Origin: Acridotheres tristis
Taxonomy: Eukaryota > Chordata > Aves > Passeriformes > Sturnidae
Length of the DNA stretch: 64,000 bases
Assembly: GCA_037013685.1 (NCBI GenBank)
Contig: CM072898.1
Span: forward strand, 1,922,001 to 1,986,000
Direction: 5' to 3'
In this document: positions 22,301 through 34,849 of the stretch, in pieces
How positions within the stretch are numbered: position 1 is the stretch's first letter
Layout: every line of letters starts with the position of its first letter
The notes under the pieces: model-generated
The model's database searches: none
Told to the model about the DNA's origin: nothing
What the model saw: only the letters and a program-made list of their open reading frames with translations
Translations under genes and position numbers: made by a program

Positions 22301-25300
22301 TGCACTGTGCTAGAGTCAGATTTCAACTTTCATTTTCACAGTTAAAGACCGTGAAAGGAGAAAATCCTTCCAGAGTTCTTTACATTGGGTTGTGAACCTT
22401 ACAGTGATAAACACTTCAATTTTTAAACACTCAGCTAGAGAGCACTTAAGCTAGCAAGTTACCTCTTCAGTAACTATTATTTAAAACTGTTTTGACTTAC
22501 CTGAACAATAGCAGGGTCCTGTGGCAAGGAGCACTGAGGTTTTGGTGGCTCACAGACAGTCAGGTCTTTAATGTCACTGCCACGGAATATAATGTACTCG
22601 AAGACTTCATCGCGAGGGGGGATGGGTCTGTCCGTGGGCCTGTCCTCTGTTCCAAAGGAGCGAACTGCAAAGGTGGCAAGGGAGAAAAACAATGAAACGT
22701 CCCACATTCAACAAAAGAGTTTCAAATATACTGCACAGACCAACAGCTTCAAATAAAAATTACAAAATTTAATTGAGGAAAAAAACCCTTAGTGAATAGG
22801 CACCATATTCTTTATCATTATCAACTCTCCTCAGACAAACAAGTAATTGTAGCTAAAACATCGGAGTTAAAACCCAAGCTGAAAGACTGAGACATCACTT
22901 ATGCTATCAATTACATGTTGAATATTTCAACTGTTTTGTGAGGGTAAGGGGAAGCAGCAAGGCAGGTTTTTTTGGCTGGTAAGTCAACCCTAGGAATCAA
23001 GGAATACGAGTTTACATACTTCATATTCTGTATTTGCAAAACAGGAAAAATATGCTAATATTACTAGAATCTGGAATATTAAAAATTATCAAATCTGAAT
23101 TTCTCAAGAGATTCAAAATTTAATAAAACAACAAGTATTCTGTGATATTTATATACAATTTTCACTATGCAAAATGCATTCTTCTTGCTGGTGTAAGGTT
23201 CAGATAATGTCATATGATCTCTGTCAAATTAAGCAAACTCACTGGGGCATAACTATCTTCCTAGTGTGCACACAGCAAGACATTAAATTCCTTGTATGAA
23301 TTCCAACAGCTTTCTGACTGCACAGCAATGAAGCAATCCAGATCTTTCTTCTGCACTATGTATAATCACTACCACTGTACAGAGATACCATCACTTTGCT
23401 GTCACTGCCCTTTCAGAAACTCTTCCCCACCCTTAGACTGCCAACCTTGGGTGAGTATCAAATGAAACAAACAAATAACTGAAGAAGAGATTTGTCTCCA
23501 AGAGCTAGTTCTGTAAGCAAAAACTACACAATGGATTGAAACCAGAGAGGGGAAAAATCAAAACCCCAAAATCATGACACAGTCACATTCAATCACAATC
23601 TCATCAGCCTGGAGCAGCTTTAACAATCCCTTAAAACCATTTTTGCTCCAGCCTTTTAGAAAGTGTTTGCTTGCTTTGCAAGGTATAGGTTATGCTGAGA
23701 AAAAAAAAAAAAAAAAAAAAAAAAAAGGTGTATTTTGCTTCAATTTACCAGAATTAGATTTCTCTCCATTTTCAGATGCATCAACATTTTGGGGACATCA
23801 TTAGGCACTTATCTGCAGCCACAGAATCATTAGTCAAGAAAACCAGAGTCTCCCATAGAGATGTATAAAGTGATACTGAGTCATTTCTCAGGCTGCACCA
23901 GCCATCTTCCATCACTGCTGCTTCTTGAGATACTGCACAAACAGAGCTTAACAGTCAGGTATTAAAATCTTTTTAAGAAGCATAATTCAGGGGCAAAGAG
24001 ATTATGTCCACACTATAAAGAAAAATAACATGAAGTGGTTACAATTATTTTGTTCATGTATCATTTCGTGAGCTGACTTTGCTTATCTGTTCTGTTTCTG
24101 CGCAGCTGAAAGTCTGCTCTGGTACCACAAAGTGTGAGCGATGTAAAAAGGCACACACTTTAGTTAATGTCAGTCCTTGTTAGAAGAGGAATCTGTCTTC
24201 TTTTCCTCTACAGTGTCTGGAGCTTAAGAATTTGCAGAAACTAACTCAAAGAAATGCACTGTAGCTTAATAACATTATCAATGGGTCATGTGTATTCCTG
24301 GATCAATTAATTCTGTTGCTTTTTATTCACCAGGCTTTTCTATTTCACTGTCTTGATCGTGGATCTACCCTCAATTTCTGGCCATCTTGTACTCTGTGTA
24401 TCAGGTAACTAATAAATTATCTTGGACTTTCATTTCATCATTTGACCTGCTGCCTTGGTAAGTAAACCCAAAGTTGATTTTGTACTGCTTCTCTCTGTCC
24501 CACACCGAAATGGTTTCTCTAGTAGCCATTTTGTTTACAAACAAACACAAAAATGGCCAGAGTATGATAGCAAGTTACCAAAGGATTTTACTTTCTAGCT
24601 GAAGTGAAGAAACTACTCTATAGCAACACCACAGAGAAAGGGTAGTAAGTTAGAGGGCTGCATCTTGCCTTTACATGGAAATAAAAATCTGATGAACTGT
24701 GGAAAAAATGCACTTTGGAAATATTTTTCTAAAGTCAGAACTACATGACGCAGGTAAGTATTTTAATATTAATACTAATGCCCCATGACACATATAGGAA
24801 CCATTCTAACACCAAGTAATTACCTTCCTCCATTCTAAACCAATTTAAAAAAAGGGAACCACCAGACTTTCATTTACTGACACGCTGAAAGATGTAAAGG
24901 GATTTCAGTGTGTGTTAAAAAACAATGTTTTTCTCCACACCATGAAATTACCCTACCATCAAAAGGAAGTTTTTCAATGCCAAAATTTAGAACTCATCTT
25001 TAAGCGATCCAACTGTCTATGCAGCCAACCCAAGACACTAGTATGGTTGCCAATGGTTTAGCAATAAAACACATCAAGACTTGCTACAAAAATTTAACTC
25101 TTCCTTTACTTCTCCCCTGCCCCAAATCAAACTGGTTTTAGCACAGCCGTCTGCAAAATATAAGCACAATTTCATCCAACGAAGATTTGCTCTGCTGAAG
25201 AGGGGTAAGCAAACTCCCCAGATTTGCAGTTCAGACTCAGCCTCTCACCACAAGCAACCAAAATAACCACCCCAAGCCCGGTTTCCTTTTAAAGCAGGAA

Positions 25301-28300
25301 CCAGAACTGCCTATGTGGTGATCTCAGGAAGGGCTATTAAATGAGTCCTGTCAGTTCCTTCAGAATACTGTTAAGGAGTTGAAAGTTACTTTGTGTATAT
25401 TGCAAAGGCATACCTATCTTTACAGTTTCTGTTTTCCTCACTTAGATTAGGATTTAACACAATCTGAGCTCATGAAAGTAAGAGGTCTAATATTAAAAGT
25501 GGCCAGTATAACAGAATTTTAGAAAGAAATAACTTTAACCCTGTTTTCTCATGCTCAGAAATACTAAGTTGCCAGAGTATCAAAAGGCCAAGGTGTTGGA
25601 GCAGCAGCAGGCTTAGAGCTCTATCCAGCTCTGTCTCTTGGGGAATTTCCTCAGACTACCTCCTTCCTTCAGTAGTTCATATACAGCAAAATACTGAAGA
25701 GTGAGAGGAGATGAAAATAAACATGTGAAAGACAATCTTACAACCGCAGTAAATCTAATTCATCTTACCTTGTCGATTTCAGGGTAGTTTCTTTTGTTTT
25801 TGAAAGAGCTAAACTGGCTTAAGGACTTGCAAACAAAGGGAGAAGCAGTACATGCTAAAAGCAAACTTATTTTTTGTCAGTGTCAGTACACACAATTAAG
25901 TAGCTAGCTAAAATAACTCTCTCTCTTAAGCCTATTCATATATAAACTTATGCCCTCGTAGTTCCACAACTTCATATTACAATGTTGTGAGCAAATTTTT
26001 GTACATATTTTGACTGTGATATTACCACTACATTTCGATGTATATTACCGTATTATACTATTGTAGCATTTAATGGCAACATTGCAACTTTCCCGGCCAG
26101 TTAATAGATATGATTACTTGTTGATTAACACAGGGAATCTGTGCAGAATGTTAATCAGAAGTGAAGCTATTGACTCTGCTAGCAAGAGGACTTTGGTGAA
26201 TTACTGCAAACAGTTCAGTCTGTGCACAGCACTGACACTGTCCTCACTCCCTGAGGAGCACACACACAGAAACCAGCTCTTCCCTGCTCCTAAGGCACCC
26301 AGGGCGAGCATGACAACTAAAATGAGACCACCACAAGTGAACAAGTGATTTCAATTGCCACCTCTCTCCAAACATCACCACCCTTTCACTGCAAACGTGC
26401 TTTGATGCTTGCACAGCACACCGAGCTCATGCCAGGCTCATTTCTCCAGAACAATTAATTCAGCCTGCATTCCCCTACTTGCAGGGAGATGGATGAGGGC
26501 AGTAGGCAGGAGTGGGCTTTGACAAGAGGAATTTTCCTGCTGTGACATACTGTGCACAAGTTTGGTTTAGCACACGTGCCCTAACCTTCAAGACATGCAA
26601 GGAGCATATTACTTGACTGACTTAAAATATACATTCATAAAAATTTGACAGAAATGTAACCCTTCCCTTTCCTGCTCGCACCCCTGAATGAGCTCAAGCC
26701 TTCCGAAGATTTTAACTTTTTTCTGTCTGCATTTCTGAGTCTTTCACCCACAATTAATGTTCTGTAAGTCTAAAAGGCAAGTTTTCCTTTTGATGTATCA
26801 TTATACCATGGACAACACTGTCACAGATGTTGAAAATGCCAGAAGCTATTAACTACTCTTAAAACTACCAAAAGCTGTTTCATTAATGTCTATCAGTTAT
26901 AATGGTTCCAAATGCAACTCTCAATGGTCCAAGAGTTGCTAAATGAGAACTGATGCATTATAGCAGAGCCAATGTATAATTTTGCTTCTTATAATCACAT
27001 ACCTAAGGATTCCGTTGTTGAAAGAACAAAGCTTCTTCTGACCCAACATGGTTGTTCTTACACAGCCTACCTGCATTAAAAATAACTCTCTCTAAGTCAG
27101 TGCCTTGAAACAGAAAAGCATTGTGTATAACTAATATGAAAGATCACATCTCCTTTTTAATGCCACCCTTAAGATCAAGCACTGTGATTATTCTGTAAAT
27201 GCCCCAGGTAGGGCAGCAATCATTTTCCAGCAAGAAAACTCACTATGGCTTGCAAACGCCTCTTAAATTGCTTGGGCTTAATGTTTTAAAAATTAATAAT
27301 GCATTTTAAAAAAACTAAGCATTACCTAGAACCATTAACTATAAGGACATTTTAAGTTATTTTAACTTGAGGCTTGACAACAGGAGTGGGTGGGTTTTGG
27401 TTCCAGACACTGTCCGTGAAAAGCTGTCGATCCAAAGAAAACACGAGCACCAATAACATTTAAGAACCTCAAATGTCTGTACAGCTTACTTAGTGTTTGG
27501 AATCCACTATGGATGATGTTTCCCCTGTTATTTATGTAACTATACACTTAAACACTTTGTGAAAGGATGCATCACTTCACCGTATCAGACTCCAGTTTAG
27601 ATTAAAAATGTTATGCTCAATATTTAACTGTTCCTATCTTTAATTGTGAGATAGAGGCCCCATGTTTTGCTGAGTGAAAAGATCACAACGTTGTAAACAA
27701 AATGCTGATTAGAGAGCTAGAGCAGACTGCCCCCAGTAAGGGAGGACTACAGTCTGTGCTGGCAACTGAAAAAACTTATTTCTGACTGAAACCCTAGACA
27801 ATTTAAAGCAAATGAAGGCATTCCATGAATACAACTTAATGAGATTAATCTCTGACTTTGGTCTAGCCCACACAAATCCTACAGCTGGGCAAATCTGTAG
27901 TTATTCAAGAACAGATTCTACCTCTACTTTTGCACTTTATATCACATTTCAGTAACGTCAATTAGAATATAAATAATGATAAGGTGCCCTGCATTCAATT
28001 CAGGGAACAGTCACGTCACACAGACTACACAGCTGAGCAACTGAAAGTATAAAGTCTTTTGCGTGGTTTTTTTTGTTTTGGTTTTTTTTGTTGGTTATTT
28101 TTTTTGTGTGTGTCTCTCTGCCAAAAAACATGCCATTTGTGGTCAAGACTCACACCAAACAGTTCTGGTTTGACTTCCAGACTCAGCACAAGAAGAGGTA
28201 ACTATTACTTGATCATCATATTTACAGCTAAAGTTCAGCTTCTTTGACAAACAGGCCAGTAACTAAGCACACTTGCTGTCTTACATATACACTGTCATAT

Positions 28301-30196
28301 ACATTCAATGGCCTAAGCCTTCAGAAACTTAAATACTCGAGTGGAGCATTCTGTTCATGAGCACAGAGAACTGCTCTACAGGCTAATATGGGTGTTATCA
28401 GCTCCAGATTAATCTCACGATTTTTGGTTCCATGTGGCCTAGAAATACTGGTTTATTCTCTTCTGAATCATAACACTACTAGGAAACACACACATTCTTC
28501 AGCTAACTCAGCCAAGTTTTATTAAAGTAAATTCAATGGTTTAGATTTACATTTCTGATGAGAGCTACGAGAAGAGAGTAGCTCAGACTTGTAACTGTAG
28601 TTTGATCAGTCTTAAATATGTACACTTTGGCAGACACACCACAACATGACTTAATCACTCTTGAGAAGTCATGCAAAATTGGCTTGGTCAGCATTAAATC
28701 AGTCTAATTTTGGACAAGACTATCACAAGGTCCTCAAGGATAGGATTCTTTTTCTATGTGCTTTTACACAAACCTTAACAATCACAGCATGCAACTGGAA
28801 TTTCTGGACATTTATTTTTAATCACATTATCCAGCTTTTACTTGTATAAACCAAAACCAGCTGTCCTTTCAAAGTAGATAATGCAATTCCAGACAGGCAA
28901 TTTAACCTAAAGAAAACTTTAAAAATAAGTAAAAATCACATAATGAAAGCTAACTGCCCGGTAAACGAACTGTACAAGCCTAGGACCGAACTCACTGTAA
29001 GGTGCTTCAAAGCCGATATATCACAATTTACAAAACAGCAGTAACCTATTTCTTAAACAATAACGGGGGAGTGCTGTTTGCGAGGAGGGAAGGCCTTAAA
29101 GTGACACAGCGCACAAACAAGAATGACCACAAAGGCCAGCGAAAGCGAACACACTCCTGGTATGCACCAGCACCCACGGCAGCTGTGCAGAACGGAACAG
29201 ACCGGCGCTAAGCCTTTCCTATCAGCCAGGAACCGAGCTCTGGAATCCTCTCTGTTACAAATATTTCATTTGCACAAGCAGCAATTTTTCCTCTTACCTA
29301 ACGGCTGGACAGGCTCTCTGCTTTTACACACGAATTTAGATTACTTAGCAAGACTTCACAGATGCAAGAAATGTAAAGGAGAAAAATACTGATACACATA
29401 TATATCTCTTCTGGCCGATAACATTCTCCTACCACTTCGAACTACACTGTGCCATATACCTCCAAAATTAACATCTTATGTTCAGCTGTTGTCCGTAATC
29501 CAGCACTCAGGATTCCCTTCAGACTCGAGCTGTCTGCCGTCCTAAGACGCAGAGCAATCCAGTCATGTACCCCTGTAGGTCTGTAATTCTTAACAATGCA
29601 AAGAAAATCTCTTTCTAGCTTCCCCTTCCTACTCCCTCTCACGCACTAGCTCTGGAGCGCTTCCACCGCCACGGGTTTCATACTTGCACTGCACCAGGAA
29701 CACCTCTGAGCAGTTCCCGGCGCGGTACCGCTCCCGGCTCGTCTCTGCGCGGCTCCTTCCCGGAGCAGGGGGAACGGGGGGGAGCGGGGCCTCGCAGCGC
29801 TGTCGCTCCGCCGCTCTCACGGCCAGACCCTATCTCGCTTCCACTTCCCCCACAGCCGCCCCGCCGGGAGGACGGCGGGACGAGGCGGGCTCTCCGCCGG
29901 GCCCCGCAGGCTGCAGGCCGCCCGCCGGGGCCCCTCAGTGCCCGGACAACGCCGCGGCTCCAGGTCCTCGTTCGATGCCGGTCCCGCGGCCTCGATCCCG
30001 TCCCGCGGCCGCGCTCCTCGCCCGCCCCTCCCCGAGCGCCGCCGGGCCCGTTCCTCCAGCCGGCCGCGTCCTTACCCTTGGCCAGCGCCACCGTGGAGTT
30101 CTCGGTGTCGATCGTGTACAAGATCCCCTCATAGCGGATCTCAGCCTTGGAGATGAGGCTGATCTTACTCCCGATGTAGGGCGTCCCCCCGCTCAT
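13350..30196 (-). CDS. LSM14A: LSM14A (RAP55A), P-body scaffold protein, complete coding region
   Basis: Ten exons join in a continuous frame to a 460-aa protein (human about 463): 30196-30076, 22664-22501, 21295-21163, 20227-20108, 18410-18234, 17921-17859, 17270-17091, 15652-15481, 14639-14411, 13373-13350. All junctions are GT-AG. Domains: LSm fold at residues 1 to about 80 ([20 protein letters not shown], then FRGSDIKDL), a Ser/Pro-rich linker, an FDF box at about 288-320 ([20 protein letters not shown]), an FFD box at about 360-376 ([13 protein letters not shown]), a TFG box at 378-397 ([14 protein letters not shown]), and an RGG-rich tail. Family members bind DDX6 and 4E-T, repress translation and nucleate P-bodies. 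[21 protein letters not shown] and the other diagnostic segments match LSM14A rather than LSM14B. An in-frame ATG eight codons upstream (30220) is ignored because the family starts MSGGTPYIG. The gene is head-to-head with the TAF4-type gene and tandem with SS18L2. Confidence 0.98.
14411..14639 (-). CDS. LSM14A: LSM14A exon 9 (TFG box and RGG repeats)
   Basis: The exon encodes [18 protein letters not shown] and an RGG/RGR-rich tail ending FADFEYR. It is GC-rich compared with its surroundings because of the Gly/Arg codons. The donor AGG|GTAAAG ends exactly on a codon. Confidence 0.97.
15481..15652 (-). CDS. LSM14A: LSM14A exon 8 (FFD box)
   Basis: The exon encodes [20 protein letters not shown], an acidic linker, then [17 protein letters not shown], the FFD box that binds the EDC4/4E-T side of the P-body network in the family. 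Confidence 0.98.
17091..17270 (-). CDS. LSM14A: LSM14A exon 7 (FDF box)
   Basis: The exon encodes a first Arg/Gly patch ([17 protein letters not shown]) followed by the FDF box [19 protein letters not shown], which binds DDX6-type helicases in this family. It leaves LKLK plus one base at AAAAG|GTAAAT. Confidence 0.97.
17859..17921 (-). CDS. LSM14A: LSM14A exon 6
   Basis: This is a 63-nt exon encoding [20 protein letters not shown] plus Ile. The acceptor is CAACTTTAG and the donor is G|GTAAAT. Confidence 0.95.
18234..18410 (-). CDS. LSM14A: LSM14A exon 5
   Basis: The exon encodes [20 protein letters not shown], then [17 protein letters not shown] and SLENQEHRR. The MEQAVQT segment is shared by LSM14 proteins. 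The acceptor is TTTTCCCCAG. Confidence 0.97.
20108..20227 (-). CDS. LSM14A: LSM14A exon 4
   Basis: The exon encodes [20 protein letters not shown] through SLKTQMSQ. It lies between AAAGCAG and CAAG|GTAAAA, and its phases agree with exons 3 and 5. Confidence 0.93.
21163..21295 (-). CDS. LSM14A: LSM14A exon 3
   Basis: The exon encodes [20 protein letters not shown] followed by [16 protein letters not shown], a low-complexity Ser/Pro/Gly linker. The acceptor ends TTTAG and the donor is G|GTAGGT. Confidence 0.93.
22501..22664 (-). CDS. LSM14A: LSM14A exon 2
   Basis: The acceptor is CTTTGCAG and the donor is CAG|GTAAGT. The exon encodes [14 protein letters not shown] through [15 protein letters not shown] to AIVQ, the second half of the LSm domain and its conserved C-terminal extension. 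Confidence 0.98.
22665..30075 (-). other. LSM14A: LSM14A intron 1 (7.4 kb)
   Basis: This is a large first intron between GTAAGG and CTTTGCAG. It contains an A27 run at 23700-23726 and a T/G-rich tract at about 28064-28113. I see no exon, RNA gene or recognisable transposon, and short open frames lack any coding signature. Confidence 0.8.
23700..23726. repeat. Poly(A) tract, 27 nt
   Basis: An uninterrupted A run lies on the plus strand in LSM14A intron 1 (T run in the transcript). No retrogene body is visible next to it. Confidence 0.9.
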
Positions 30197-30780
30197 GGCG
30201 CTCTTCTCGGTCAGGGACACCCCTTCGCCGCTGCCGAGGGCTCCTTAAGCCAGGCACAAGCAGCCAAGAAACCCCAATCCTGAGTCGTAGTAGGCGCTGT
30301 CCACCTGCCGCCCCAAGCCGCCGCTCCCCGCACAGCGGAGCCCTCGGCACAACCCTCAGCGGAGCGCTCAACACGGCCCGCGCCCCGCGGCTCCCAACAT
30401 GGCCGCCGCCTTCATCTTCCCTCACAGCGCCCCCCCCGCCCGGCCCGCCAGGTGCATGCCGGGAGCGCGGCTGCTCTCGCGAGAGCTGCGAGCGGGGACG
30501 CTGAGTTGCGGCGGGAACGTCAGGGAGCGGTATCGGGGTCCCGCGCGCGGTGGCGGGAGCGGAGCTTCGGCCCCGCTCGGCTGTGCCGTGCCCAGCCCAG
30601 CCCGGCCCGGCCCGGCCCGGCTCAGCCCCGCAGCCCCAGCGTTCCCCCGGCCTGGCCGTCCCGTGTCGTCGCTCGGCAGCCCCGGCCCCGGTGCAGCTCG
30701 TGAGCTGTGGTGTGATGGGAGGTTTCGGGGTGTTTGAGGGGCCCGGCGGTTGCACGGCCAGTGCTGGTGCCCCCATGAGC
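29640..30780 (-). promoter_or_regulatory. CpG island and promoter region of LSM14A
   Basis: Dense CpG sequence covers LSM14A exon 1 and about 0.6 kb on each side. It includes tandem GGCCC blocks at about 30601-30620 and a YY1-like AACATGGCCGC at 30396-30406. The large open frames on both strands here are composition artefacts. Confidence 0.75.
30076..30196 (-). CDS. LSM14A: LSM14A exon 1 (coding part)
   Basis: The exon encodes residues 1-40, the first half of the LSm domain, ending STVALAK plus one base of a Val codon at G|GTAAGG. It lies inside a CpG island. Confidence 0.97.
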
Positions 30781-31006
30781 AATCCCATATAACATGCGGT
30801 GACAAGGAAGGAGGCTGCTCTGGGGCCGCTGCTCAACCTCCTCGGGGAGGCGGAGAGGTTTACAACAGCGTAGAGATCAGCTACACCCCGTGTTACATTA
30901 ATTTCCTTACACAGGATGTGAGGGAGGAAGGATTCCAGGAAGGATTGAAGGTCTGGTGCACATCTTCCTAACGCTTCTCTCATCTGCCTCTCAAAACTGG
31001 AGAGGG

Positions 31007-31114
31007 TGGTTTTTATGGAAACATAATTTAATGTCACAGTATTAGAAAAATGGACACTAAAATTTATTTCATTGTCAGGACTAGTTCCAGAATCAAATGT
31101 CTACTTCCCATTCT
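31007..31114 (+). repeat. Copy 1 of a ~107-bp direct duplication
   Basis: Shares GGTTTTTATGG, then TTAGAAAAATGGACACTAAA and GTCAGGACTAGTT.CAGAATCA in the same order and spacing with 33487-33592, with scattered substitutions and short indels. Family unknown. Confidence 0.85.
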
Positions 31115-31242
31115 ACATTTTTAGAATTAGGGTTCCAAAGTCATGTGGTTGGAAGAGGAAATAGAAATTGACATTTTTCTGAGCTCGGGACACAACAGAT
31201 GAGCATTGCAGAGGAGAAATCAAATGGAAAACTGCCAGGGTT

Positions 31243-31650
31243 TATTTTTCAAAGAATCCCAGGATGAAAGGGATGGCAGTGGCTCATCTGGTGCCACCTC
31301 CCTGCTCCAGCAGGGCCATCCCAGAGCACAGGGCACAGCAGTGTGTCCATGTGGCTCTGGAATATCCCCAGGGAGGAGACTGCACAGCCTCTCTGCACAC
31401 TCTGCTCAGGGCTGGGCACTGCCCAGGGCAGAAGTTGTGCCTCCTGTGCAGGGGCAGCTCCTGGGCTCAGCCCCTGCCCGTGGCTCTGGGGCCATTGCTG
31501 GGCCTGGAGCAGAGCCTGGCACTGCTCTGAGCCTGCCTGCACACAGGGACACACAGACATACAGGGAGAGACAGACACGGACAGGGACAGACAGACAGGG
31601 CTGAAGGCCCCTCTCAGCTGTCTTTAGGCTGAACAGCCTTAACAGCCTTT
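31243..31650 (-). mobile_element. CR1 LINE fragment, reverse orientation
   Basis: The plus strand reads like the reverse complement of avian CR1: CACCTCCCTGCTCCAGCAGG, then GGAATATCCCCAGGGAGGAG, CAGCCTCTCTGC and finally AGGCTGAACAGCC. It is diverged and without coding capacity. Recognition is from memory of the CR1 consensus; subfamily not assigned. Confidence 0.7.
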
Positions 31651-31994
31651 TCCGAAACAACTTGTAAGTTTCTGGAAGAGAGAAGTTGGCCAGAATGAGT
31701 AACAAAAACAAAACAAAAACCAAAACAGACAAATAAAAAACCTGCACAAATGCCTAGGAATAGAAAACTACCCCCTTGAAGCACTTAAGGGTTAAATTGT
31801 AACCTTGATGACAAATATTCCTAAGTCTCACCATCAAGTCCTGTCTAGGTTATTAAACATGTATTTATAATTAACTTTGCAAGCTCCAAAATTCCTGTAA
31901 GACATATTTAAAATGAAATTAATTTGCAACTGAAGTACACGAAACTAAATTTACACATATTCTGCCTTCCAAGCCAGGGACCCAGGTTTGGTGA

Positions 31995-32335
31995 AGGATG
32001 TAGGGCAGAAATCTTATGAAGACCAGCTGATGGATCTGGGGGGGCTCAGCCTGGAGAAAAGGAGGCTCAGGGGGAATTTCTGGCTCTGCACACCTCCCTG
32101 ACAGCCAGGGGGGTCGGGCTCTGCTCCCAGGGAACAGGGACAGGAGGAGAGGAAATGGCCTCAGGCTGGGCCAGAGGAGGCTCAGGTTGGATATTGGGAA
32201 ACATTTCTTCATGGAAAGGCGTGGTCAGGCTGCCCAGGGCAGATTCCCAATCCCTGGAGAGAAAAACATGTGGATGTGGCACTTGGGGACGTGGGTTAGT
32301 GGTGGCCTTGGCAATGCTGAGAGGATCTTAGACAT
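31995..32335 (+). mobile_element. CR1 LINE fragment, forward orientation
   Basis: It contains the CR1 landmarks CAGCCTGGAGAAAAGGAGGC, GAGGAAATGGCCTCAGG, TTGGATATTGGGAAACATTT, CAGGCTGCCCAGGG and GATGTGGCACTTGGGGAC in the expected order with small deletions. It is a 3'-region remnant without an intact reading frame. Confidence 0.85.
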
Positions 32336-33486
32336 CCTTTTTAATCTACACCTATGAACAGCTAGGACAGCTCTTAGTTCTCTAGTCATCTTTATGCTCT
32401 CCAATTTTTGTATACTATGTTGTACTTAAAATGAGCAGCTGGAGGAATATTTTTATAGTGTAAAGTGAATTTCAATAACATAGATAAAGAATTCTCCATT
32501 TTAAGAAGTTAACTTAAAATCTTACCTGAATTGGTAGGTAGCATCTTGATATTAAACTTAATATAATTAAATTGTATATTTGAAGGCACTGAAAGTGTGT
32601 ATTTGAGACAAACCCATGACACATAAGCAGGAGAATAGTGCTCCTTTCTAAGCATTTCACTTCTGTAGAAGACAATAGGTTACTCATCCCCATGCCCTGT
32701 TGTCACTCTGTGCAGCTGAACACGGCAGGGGGACTTTGCTGTGTATTGAGTTATTAATGACAAACTTGGGCTCTAAGCAGGGCACAGGCCTGAGCAGTGC
32801 TGAGAACTGAAGAGCAGCTCAACAAGTTCTGTGATGGATTTTCTTCCACAGGCAATTTTGAAACCATGGTTAGAAGTTAACGTTTCTAAAGACCATTCTC
32901 TATCTTAAACAAAAAATAATTCAGGAAAGATTGTATCTTAAAAGATCAGATGAGATGATCACAATGGTGTCTTAGATTTTTCTTTTTTTTGGTATTCTGT
33001 ATATATGTAACTCCAAGAAATGAAAGAGAAACAAATATATTCAGAAATATTTTTTCTGATGAAATGCATGAAAATATTTGGAAAACATTTTTATAATAGA
33101 AAGAATACAAAAGTTCACAGAGATTTTGTACTTTATCAGAAGTATTATTCCCTATGTAAAAGCTCAAGCCTAAAGGCAGTTTCAGCAACAAGTTTATAAA
33201 CATTCTTAGGTATCCTCACCTTTTGACTTGAAGGAAGTCCAATGTGAGTCAGTATACATCATATTTTATTAAATAAAAGATTCTATTACCCTTCCTTACC
33301 CTGTGTGCTTATATATATATAATGGCTCGATTTAAAAGAAATGAGTGGGGAGAAATATTAATTAATGTTTTACAGATTACCCATGCACAATGTACATTCA
33401 AATTGTAATACTTGCCATGTTCTCTGTCCAGTGGGAAGGCAACTTTTTTCGTCTAAAGTTACAAAGCAATTCAGTTTCCTCCAGGC

Positions 33487-33592
33487 TGGTTTTTATGGGA
33501 ATACCCAGTTTAATGTATTAGAAAAATGGACACTAAAATTTGTTTCATAGTCAGGACTAGTTGCAGAATCATTTATCTACCTTTCCATTCTC
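33487..33592 (+). repeat. Copy 2 of a ~107-bp direct duplication
   Basis: The direct-orientation partner of 31007-31114, about 2.48 kb away. The two copies flank both CR1 fragments. It could be a local duplication or two members of an unrecognised interspersed repeat. Confidence 0.85.
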
Positions 33593-34849
33593 TTATGAAA
33601 ATTCTGGACATGGTCATATGCAAATGAAGTTCAGGAGCAAGGCAACTATGTGAGGACTGCATGGCACATTCTCTGATAGAATTAATAGTCTATGACTCAA
33701 AAAAAAGTCATATTAGATAGATTTCTATTTTTTCCAACCCAAATAATTACTCTTTATGCAATTGCAAATTGAATCGTAATATCTACTATGTTTTAATTAA
33801 ACTTCTAGATAGAAGCATTTGTTAAAAATCCAAATTTAATTTAGCTGTAGCACTCCACAAAAGTAATGCTCATTTTCTGAGCAAATTTTTTATGTATAGA
33901 TCTCTTGTGTACATTTAATGCTGCTTTTCATAAACACTGCTGTACTTTCCCATTCATGCACTGCACCAGCTCCTGCTCATACATCCTACCACACCTTTGG
34001 ACCTTCAGTAATTTCACTGGCTGTTTTCTTGAAGAAACATGCACTGGTTTAATTTCAGGAGACATTTAAACTTATCCTAATTAAACTGGTACGACCTATA
34101 TTTAATGCATTTAAAAAGTGGTTTCTTTTCATACATCATAAACTTGCTCCTAAACGCAATCAGGAGAAACTATCCTGAATAAAAATGTAACCTCCTTCGA
34201 GAGGAAACAGCAGCCAGGAGCAGCTTGTGACTCCAGCGGGTCGCACACGGCAGGACTGAGCACATGGAGCCAGGACTGGAGAGGAGCTGAGCCAGCCCCC
34301 ACTCCTTCCACCAGGGCATGGAACAACTGAATATCCTTATTCACGGAGACACCTTTTCCAGTTTTTTGGAAAGCCCCGAGAGATCGCAAAACGAGGAATG
34401 ATTCACCATTTCAGACCAGAGAGCAGCAGCATCCCAGTTTTGCAGACACTCGTGCAGACCAGCAGAGACAGATCTGGAATCCGAGCTGCTGCCGGGGTCA
34501 CAAATCCACGGTTATCCCTTCTGTGTTATCCGTACGGGAAAGAGCTTTTATTTGGAGGGGTCTATCGAAGACGCTGTGCTGTCATTAGTTTAGAAAACGA
34601 TGATTTAGGTCCACTGTCTTTCTCTTAAAAGTTATTTCAGAGTGTGTGAGGAAGTGCTGGTGGGAAAAAGGCACACAGAATTGCGATAACAAAAACATTA
34701 GCAACAAAATTAACTACCTTGAATTTCCCGGGAAACAGGAACAGCACGCCAGGGCAGCAGCTCTGGCGATGGAAGGAGCCTTATTTTTGTTTTCCAAATC
34801 TTCTGCCAACAGCGTCCCGGTTAGGAAACCGTATCACTGCAGCCGATCT

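Larger units (their letters stand above)
13374..22500 (-). other. LSM14A: LSM14A introns 2-9
   Basis: Introns lie at 21296-22500, 20228-21162, 18411-20107, 17922-18233, 17271-17858, 15653-17090, 14640-15480 and 13374-14410. They are AT-rich and look mostly unique. An A18 tract lies at 18544-18561, and a GC-richer patch of unknown origin at about 18690-18860. No nested gene is recognised. Confidence 0.8.
30781..34645. other. Divergent intergenic region between LSM14A and the TAF4-type gene
   Basis: AT-rich sequence between two CpG islands. It holds a reverse CR1 fragment (31243-31650), a forward CR1 fragment (31995-32335) and two copies of a roughly 107-bp segment (31007-31114, 33487-33592). 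The remainder (32.4-33.4 and 33.6-34.6 kb) shows nothing I can name. Confidence 0.6.

Noticed and set aside
30165..31037. A 290-aa minus-strand frame and several frames near the LSM14A promoter
   Set aside because: It overlaps LSM14A exon 1 in the wrong frame and runs through CpG-island sequence; no family recognised.
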